Below, in pieces: positions 58,977 through 64,000 of a stretch of 64,000 nucleotides of DNA (the stretch's first letter is position 1; each line of letters opens with the position of its first letter). Where the stretch lies: assembly GCF_001512285.1 (NCBI RefSeq), contig NZ_LNUV01000006.1, forward strand, positions 1,407,273-1,471,272, given 5' to 3'. This DNA comes from Arthrobacter sp. EpRS71. Lineage in GTDB: Bacteria; Actinomycetota; Actinomycetes; Actinomycetales; Micrococcaceae. The position numbers were made by a program, and so were the translations under genes. The notes under the pieces were generated by a model. That model searched no databases. It was not told the DNA's origin and saw nothing but the letters and a program-made list of their open reading frames with translations.

Positions 58977-59863
58977 TGCCGGCAGAGAAAGCAGTCTTGC
59001 CAGAGCCGGCGCTGGTGCAGCCGCTGGCTGTGGACATGCGACGACTGACCCGTGTCGGCGCCAGGCCAGGATTTCTGGAATACCTCGTGCAGTTGTGGGA
59101 CTTCAGGGAGTTCATTTTCTACGATGCCCGCGCACGAGTGCAGAGCGGAACCCGGCGTGACCGCTTGGGTAGCGCTTGGCTCTTGCTTAACCCCATCTTC
59201 AGTGGCCTAACATACTACTTCATGTTCGGACTCTTGCTGCAGACCGGGCGTGGTATCGAGAACTATGTGGGTTATCTGGTCATTGGCATCTTCATATTTC
59301 AAGCTTCCGCTGGAGCGATCACAAGCGGGGCAAAATCAATCGAAGGAAATAAGGCCGTTGTTCAGGCTTTCAATTTCCCTCGTGCGACACTCCTAATAGG
59401 AGTGAATATTCGGGAGATGCTTGCAAATGTTCCATTGATCCTCGCGATGCTGCTAATAGTCACGATTGTTCCACCGGTGGAGAAGATTACTTGGCTTTGG
59501 CTTTTGATAGTTCCAGCCTTGGTTCTGCAAGGGATCTTCAACTTGGGTCTCGGACTAATTTTGGCACGTATAATCGCCCGAGTACACGATGCCAAACATC
59601 TCTTGCCATTTGCAATGCGGGCTTGGATGTACGGTTCCGCAATATTTTACTCGTATGAACGCTTCGTTTCTCACCCAGAAATTGTGGCTGCCATGAAGCT
59701 CAATCCTCTGTTCAACGTCATCGATATCATCCGAAACTGCGTGCTCTACGCGCAGCCGCCGACCTGGCAGTCGTGGGCAACGCTGGCCGTATGGGCGCTT
59801 GGGGCACTTCTAGTGGGCATGGTCTTTTTCTGGCAGGGGGAGGAGTCCTATGGTCGCGGCTGA
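58976..59863 (+). CDS. ABC-2 type polysaccharide export permease (Wzm-like)
   Basis: 295 residues. A cytoplasmic N-terminus with the amphipathic LWDFREFIFYDARARVQSG, then six membrane helices, starting LGSAWLLLNPIFSGLTYYFMFGLLL and ending TLAVWALGALLVGMVFFW. Family features are RRDRLGSAWLLLNP and MRAWMYGSAIFYSYERF. With the ATPase that overlaps it by 14 bases it should export a lipid-linked or completed glycan such as a teichoic-acid-like polymer. Confidence 0.9.
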   Translation: MPAEKAVLPEPALVQPLAVDMRRLTRVGARPGFLEYLVQLWDFREFIFYDARARVQSGTRRDRLGSAWLLLNPIFSGLTYYFMFGLLLQTGRGIENYVGYLVIGIFIFQASAGAITSGAKSIEGNKAVVQAFNFPRATLLIGVNIREMLANVPLILAMLLIVTIVPPVEKITWLWLLIVPALVLQGIFNLGLGLILARIIARVHDAKHLLPFAMRAWMYGSAIFYSYERFVSHPEIVAAMKLNPLFNVIDIIRNCVLYAQPPTWQSWATLAVWALGALLVGMVFFWQGEESYGRG

Positions 59864-60740
59864 ACAGGTGTTAGATGTCGAGGGGCACCCCTGTGTGGTG
59901 GTTGACCGCGCCGCCATGGAATATCGAGTGGTGACGTCTGACGCCACAGCCGTCGCTGAGGAGCGAAAGGAGATCAGCCTGCTGAGCCGCCTTACTCGGC
60001 GTCCCAATACGGTCACCGTTCAGGCGCTGCATGAGCTGTCCCTGGTTGTTGAGCGCGGCGAATCTGTTGGCATCATCGGACGCAACGGTTCCGGTAAGAG
60101 CACTCTGATGAAACTCATCTGTGGGCAGGTAAGACCGTCCTCCGGAGCCATTTTCGCCTCGAGTACACCGATCATGTTGGGAGTGAATGCCGCACTCGTC
60201 GGTGATCTCTCCGGACAGCAGAACGTCGTCCTGGGATGTCTTGCCATGGGGATGAGCCGTCGTGAGGTCGCCGCAAAGTTCACCGGCATTGTGGAGTTAT
60301 CCGGGCTGAGGGACTCCATCTACCTACCGATGAAGTCCTATTCCTCAGGTATGGCCTCAAGGCTCCGCTTTGCCATTGCGGCGAGTATCGATCCTGAGAT
60401 CCTTTTGGTTGATGAAGCACTAAATACCGGTGACGCCCAGTTCAACGAGAGAAGTAAGCGCCGCATGGACCAACTGCGTGAGCAGGCTGGTTGTGTATTC
60501 ATCGTCAGTCACTCGCTGGACACCATTACCAGCATGTGCAGTCGAGTGGTTTGGCTGGATAAGGGCCACATGATTATGGATGGTGAACCGTCTGAGACCG
60601 TCAAGGCCTACCAAGACTTCACCAGCAACCTTGCCAAGGGCAATGGCATAACTGCGGCCAGAATTCTTGATGAAGCACGAGCCAATTTACATATGACAGA
60701 AGTGTTGGGCAGAAGTAAGATGCGTAGGAGCCGGGCATGA
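59850..60740 (+). CDS. ABC transporter ATP-binding protein of polysaccharide export (Wzt/TagH-like)
   Basis: 296 residues. Walker A GRNGSGKST (77-85), a Q-loop region, the signature YSSGMASRLRFA, Walker B ILLVDEAL and the switch His in VFIVSHSLDT are all present. LGVNAALVGDLSGQQNV fits the TagH/Wzt group. There is no C-terminal carbohydrate-binding domain (only about 40 residues follow the core), so it probably does not recognise a chain-end cap. The start overlaps the permease by 14 bases. Confidence 0.93.
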   Translation: MVAAEQVLDVEGHPCVVVDRAAMEYRVVTSDATAVAEERKEISLLSRLTRRPNTVTVQALHELSLVVERGESVGIIGRNGSGKSTLMKLICGQVRPSSGAIFASSTPIMLGVNAALVGDLSGQQNVVLGCLAMGMSRREVAAKFTGIVELSGLRDSIYLPMKSYSSGMASRLRFAIAASIDPEILLVDEALNTGDAQFNERSKRRMDQLREQAGCVFIVSHSLDTITSMCSRVVWLDKGHMIMDGEPSETVKAYQDFTSNLAKGNGITAARILDEARANLHMTEVLGRSKMRRSRA

Positions 60741-62650
60741 TTTATACCGTAGAGAATCTGCGGAAGGCCGCATGGCACTTTCGGGCTGGCGGGGTTGCGC
60801 AGCTGCAAGCATTTCACAAGCGCCAACGGGCGCTGGCTGTCAATAAGACGTCCAATAAAGACGTTCAGGCACGCCTGACAACTCCGAAGGCGAGCAACGA
60901 GAAACGTCATATCACTTTTCCGGCCTTTGACTACCCGGCGGTACCTTCACGCCGGGACGACCTGACCGTTGCTGTCATCCTGGACGATTTCTCCGCCAAA
61001 GCTTTTGCCTTTGAGTGGAATCTCGTTTTTCTGACCAAGGACGGTTGGTTGCAGCAGCTGCAAGAGCAGCGCATCGACTTCCTTTTCGTTGAGTCGGCGT
61101 GGGAAGGGAACGGAGGCTCGTGGAGATACCAACTGACCGGGACCAGCGGCCCGAAGCAAGAGTTCCTGAACCTGATGCGCTGGTGCCGGGAGAAGAATTT
61201 GCCCACGGTCTTCTGGAATAAAGAGGACCCGCCCCACTTCCTTGATTTCTTGCCCGCGGCACGCGAGTTCGACGTCGTGTTTACGTCAGACGAGAACAAG
61301 CTGCCTGACTACAGGCAGGAGTTAGGGCACAACCGCATAGATGTACTGCCTTTCGCAGCGCAGCCGGCTATCCACAATCCGATCCGACCCAGAGAAGGCC
61401 GGCATTCCCGTGACGTGGCCTTTGCGGGTATGTACTTCGCACACAAATACCCCGAGCGCCGTGAGCAGATGCGTCTTCTGCTCGATGGAGCAATTGCTGG
61501 CTCGGATCGAGTCAAACATGGCCTGGAAATTTTCTCACGGCAACTCGGAGGCAATCCGGACTACCAGTTCCCTGAACCCTACGCCTCCCACGTCGTTGGC
61601 TCATTGACGTACGATCAAATGCTCACGGCTTATAAGGCTTACAAAGTTTTTCTGAACGTCAATTCCGTGGTCGATTCGCCCAGCATGTGTGCGCGACGAA
61701 TTTTTGAGATTACTGCTTCCGGGACACCAGTGGTGACCACGCCCAGCCCTTCTCTGCCAAGGTTTTTCCCCAATGGGGAGATCCACAGTGTGGAAACCAA
61801 GGAGGACGCTGCCTTCATCATGAGGGCGTTGATGAGGAGTCCTGAACTTAATGATCGTTCAGTACACCTCGCCCAACGCCGGATATGGGCTGATCACACC
61901 TACGCCCACAGAGCCGAAAAGGTCGTAGGACTGGCCCTTCCTCAGCAGGTCCGCCCCGTTCAACCCGAATCGGTGAGTGCCTTGGTCTCTACTATTCGGC
62001 CCCATCAACTGGAGCATGTCTTCAGGACTGTCGGCTCCCAGCAAGGCGTGGATGTCGAGTTGGTTTTGCTGACTCATGGGTTCAAAGCCAACTGGTGGAA
62101 GATCTGGCGGTTGCGGAGGAAATATGGTGTGCGCAAAGTGACTCTTCTTCATGAGCCCAGGACCGTCAGCCTTGGTACGTGCCTGAATTTGTGTGTCACG
62201 GCCGCCAACAACGACATTCTTACGAAGATGGATGACGACGACTATTACGGTCCCAATTACCTTCGGGATCAGGTGAACGCCATGATGTTCTCTGGGGCCG
62301 ACGTTGTTGGGAAGCTGGCTCATTACATGTATATCGAGAGCCGAAACGCCACATTGCTGAGGTTCAATCACATGGAACATCGCTTCAGCCACATGGTAAT
62401 CGGTGCGACGATCATGGCAAGGAAGTCAACGTTCGAGCGCTTTCCCTTCGAGGAGTTGCGACGTGGCGAAGATACCGCGTTCATGCGTGCGGTCAGCGAT
62501 GCCGGGGGCAAGATTTACGCATCCGACCGATACAACTACTACGTTCAACGTTCAGCCACTGGGCATACGTGGACCGCCACTGACGATCAATTGCTCGCGT
62601 CCGGGGACATTAAGCTCTGGGGCAATCCTACTGAACACATCACTGTCTAG
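60737..62650 (+). CDS. Two-domain glycosyltransferase (CgeB-like plus GT2-like)
   Basis: 637 residues, ATG overlapping the ATPase stop by 4 bases. Residues about 70-405 resemble the CgeB/GT4-like family: DFLFVESAWEGNGGSWRYQL, LPTVFWNKEDPPHF, RDVAFAGMYFAHKYPERREQM, YKVFLNVNSVVDSPSMCARRIFEITASGTPVV. Residues about 415-620 form a GT2-like domain: VSALVSTIRPHQLEHVF, SLGTCLNLCVTAANNDILTKMDDDDYY (the DDD metal site) and LRRGEDTAFMRAV. Two active sites in one chain suggest two successive sugar transfers, or one transfer with one domain degenerate. Confidence 0.85.
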   Translation: MIYTVENLRKAAWHFRAGGVAQLQAFHKRQRALAVNKTSNKDVQARLTTPKASNEKRHITFPAFDYPAVPSRRDDLTVAVILDDFSAKAFAFEWNLVFLTKDGWLQQLQEQRIDFLFVESAWEGNGGSWRYQLTGTSGPKQEFLNLMRWCREKNLPTVFWNKEDPPHFLDFLPAAREFDVVFTSDENKLPDYRQELGHNRIDVLPFAAQPAIHNPIRPREGRHSRDVAFAGMYFAHKYPERREQMRLLLDGAIAGSDRVKHGLEIFSRQLGGNPDYQFPEPYASHVVGSLTYDQMLTAYKAYKVFLNVNSVVDSPSMCARRIFEITASGTPVVTTPSPSLPRFFPNGEIHSVETKEDAAFIMRALMRSPELNDRSVHLAQRRIWADHTYAHRAEKVVGLALPQQVRPVQPESVSALVSTIRPHQLEHVFRTVGSQQGVDVELVLLTHGFKANWWKIWRLRRKYGVRKVTLLHEPRTVSLGTCLNLCVTAANNDILTKMDDDDYYGPNYLRDQVNAMMFSGADVVGKLAHYMYIESRNATLLRFNHMEHRFSHMVIGATIMARKSTFERFPFEELRRGEDTAFMRAVSDAGGKIYASDRYNYYVQRSATGHTWTATDDQLLASGDIKLWGNPTEHITV

Positions 62651-62677
62651 ATCAACCAAACAAAACGGGGAAATACA

Positions 62678-63928
62678 TTGAATACCATTAATCGCGTTGC
62701 CGTCATCGGCCTCGGGTACATTGGCCTTCCGACCGCTGCCATCCTTGCCACCAACGGCATAGAGGTCATCGGCGTCGACGTCAGCGAACGTACCGTTGAT
62801 GCTGTAAACGCCGGGCAGGTTCCGTTTGTGGAGCCGGACTTGGGCGTTCACGTGTCAGGCGCAGTCAGCCAGGGTCACCTGAAGGCAAGCACAACGACAC
62901 CTCAGGCTGAGGCGTACATCGTAGCTGTGCCTACGCCCTTCCAAGAAGATCGCTCTGCTGATCTCAGCTACATTGAAGCAGCCGCCCGCGGTATCGCCCC
63001 ACAATTGCAGGGCGGTGAGCTTCTGATCCTCGAGTCGACCTCCCCCCCTGGTGCCACCGCCCACATGGCAAACTACATTCTCAACCTGCGGCCGGACCTT
63101 AGCCTCGATGGGTCAGATTCGCGTCCTGCCATCATGGTTGCACACTGCCCGGAGCGGGTCCTTCCCGGGCGCGTCATGATTGAGCTCGTCACTAACGACA
63201 GAATCGTTGGGGGCATTACGCCTGAGGCCGCTGAAGCCGCCAAGAATCTTTATTCGGTGTTCTGCCAAGGTGAGATCCTCACAACAGATGCTGTGACTGC
63301 TGAGATGGCAAAGCTCGTGGAAAACTCCTACCGCGACGTGAACATCGCATTCGCCAATGAGCTGTCCGTCATTAGCGAAAGGCTTGGCATTGATGTGTGG
63401 GAACTCATCCGGCTGGCCAACCACCACCCGCGAGTTAACATCCTTCAGCCAGGTCCCGGAGTAGGTGGGCACTGCATTGCAGTTGACCCGTGGTTCATTG
63501 TTGCCGCTGCGCCGGAGGAAGCCCGACTGATCAGGACGGCACGTGAAGTCAACGACGCGAAGCCTGAGTGGGTCTTCCAACAGGTTGTGTCGTCCCTCCA
63601 GGATCTTCCCGCAGACACCGAGATTTCCGTTTTGGGCCTGGCTTTCAAAGCGAACATCGATGACCTCCGCGAATCCCCGGCTATTGAGATTGCAACACAC
63701 CTGGCGGAGGAATTGGAGGATCGCCGTATCAACGTGGCCGAACCTCACGTTGACCAATTGCCCAAGCAGCTTCGCGGCCGCGGAAACGTCGAACTCATGA
63801 GCGTGGAGGAGTCTATTGAGCGTTCTGGCGTCGTGGTAGTGCTCGTGGACCACGACGCAGTCAAGGAAATTGGCCCAGAATTCTTGGCGGGAAAAACAGT
63901 TATAGACACCCGCGGTGCTCTGAACTAA
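62678..63928 (+). CDS. wecC: UDP-N-acetyl-D-mannosamine dehydrogenase (WecC type)
   Basis: 416 residues from a TTG with CGGGG nine bases upstream. NAD-binding GLGYIGLPTAAILA, then STSPPGATAHM, HCPERVLPGRVMIEL, EMAKLVENSYRDVNIAFANEL and the catalytic Cys at about 266 in GVGGHCIAVDPWF; the C-terminal domain has LGLAFKANIDDLRESPA. The enzyme oxidises C6 of the UDP-sugar twice to the uronic acid; the SPPG and HCIAVDPWF forms point to the WecC branch rather than UDP-glucose dehydrogenase. It supplies an acidic sugar for the polymer. Confidence 0.88.
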   Translation: MNTINRVAVIGLGYIGLPTAAILATNGIEVIGVDVSERTVDAVNAGQVPFVEPDLGVHVSGAVSQGHLKASTTTPQAEAYIVAVPTPFQEDRSADLSYIEAAARGIAPQLQGGELLILESTSPPGATAHMANYILNLRPDLSLDGSDSRPAIMVAHCPERVLPGRVMIELVTNDRIVGGITPEAAEAAKNLYSVFCQGEILTTDAVTAEMAKLVENSYRDVNIAFANELSVISERLGIDVWELIRLANHHPRVNILQPGPGVGGHCIAVDPWFIVAAAPEEARLIRTAREVNDAKPEWVFQQVVSSLQDLPADTEISVLGLAFKANIDDLRESPAIEIATHLAEELEDRRINVAEPHVDQLPKQLRGRGNVELMSVEESIERSGVVVVLVDHDAVKEIGPEFLAGKTVIDTRGALN

Positions 63929-63988
63929 CTGGCAACCACACGCGGAACCCTTATGGACAACCGCCTTGCAATTTAAGGAAAATTTCTA

Positions 63989-64000
63989 ATGACGGGCAAC
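63989..64000 (+). CDS. Start of the next gene (cut by the window edge)
   Basis: An ATG preceded by TTTAAGGAA begins Met-Thr-Gly-Asn at the last bases. Only four codons are visible. After a WecC-type gene a UDP-N-acetylglucosamine 2-epimerase would be usual, but that is only expectation. Confidence 0.5.

Noticed and set aside
1..64000. Possible genomic island or insertion sequences
   Set aside because: No transposase, integrase, terminal inverted repeats or tRNA-associated direct repeats were recognised.

Overview
The window is high-GC actinobacterial DNA, most like Arthrobacter/Paenarthrobacter (Micrococcaceae). This is inferred from GTG and TTG starts with GGAGG-type ribosome sites, a DUF4193 protein, paired LytR-CpsA-Psr and low-molecular-weight tyrosine phosphatase genes, a paaABCDE operon and a kdpFABC-DE operon. 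I see no tRNA, rRNA, CRISPR array, transposase or phage gene. It reads as a chromosomal segment with a decayed patch in the middle and a large exopolysaccharide locus on the right.

Layout. (1) 1-9 kb: the end of a glycoside-hydrolase-like gene, a secreted beta-helix protein, a hybrid histidine kinase overlapping a REC-GGDEF diguanylate cyclase, a VanZ-like protein, and an LCP/phosphatase pair. (2) 9.2-14.2 kb: paaABCDE plus a PaaG-like isomerase for aerobic phenylacetyl-CoA degradation, with a palindromic operator in front. (3) 14-28.8 kb: a mixed region with SelO, a 59-codon ORF sharing a strong terminator with selO, a MarR regulator with its operator, a VbhA-like antitoxin followed by a truncated Fic toxin, a cupin/aldo-keto reductase/flavodoxin operon, several lipoproteins, and a Phd-like/RelE-like toxin-antitoxin pair. 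Four genes here are broken (Fic, an XRE regulator, DUF1349, DUF1801). (4) 28.8-36.8 kb: the kdp potassium-uptake operon, preceded by a coupled 37-codon membrane ORF. (5) 37.2-64 kb: the exopolysaccharide locus. It holds a tyrosine autokinase and phosphatase, an initiating glycosylphosphotransferase, Wzx- and Wzy-like proteins, a Wzm/Wzt-type ABC exporter, six glycosyl- or pyruvyl-transferases, a UDP-sugar dehydrogenase, an LCP ligase and a signal peptidase I.

How they fit. The right-hand locus can start a lipid-linked glycan (glycosylphosphotransferase), extend and pyruvylate it, flip or export it by two routes, polymerise it, control chain length through kinase/phosphatase cycling, and attach it to the wall (LCP). 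Embedded in it is a module of unknown purpose: an AraC-type regulator, a Tat-exported beta-rich protein, an HPr-kinase-like/PqqD-like fusion and a signal peptidase I, with an NTP_transf_5 nucleotidyltransferase nearby. I consider this the best candidate for an undescribed system. Other leads are the micro-ORF upstream of kdpF, the 59-codon ORF beside selO, and a repeat-rich control region at 51.8-52.3 kb with two copies of TTTGTGCA-N11-TTTCCGCGCAA and a 13-codon ORF. All functional calls come from reading motifs by eye; no database search was run.
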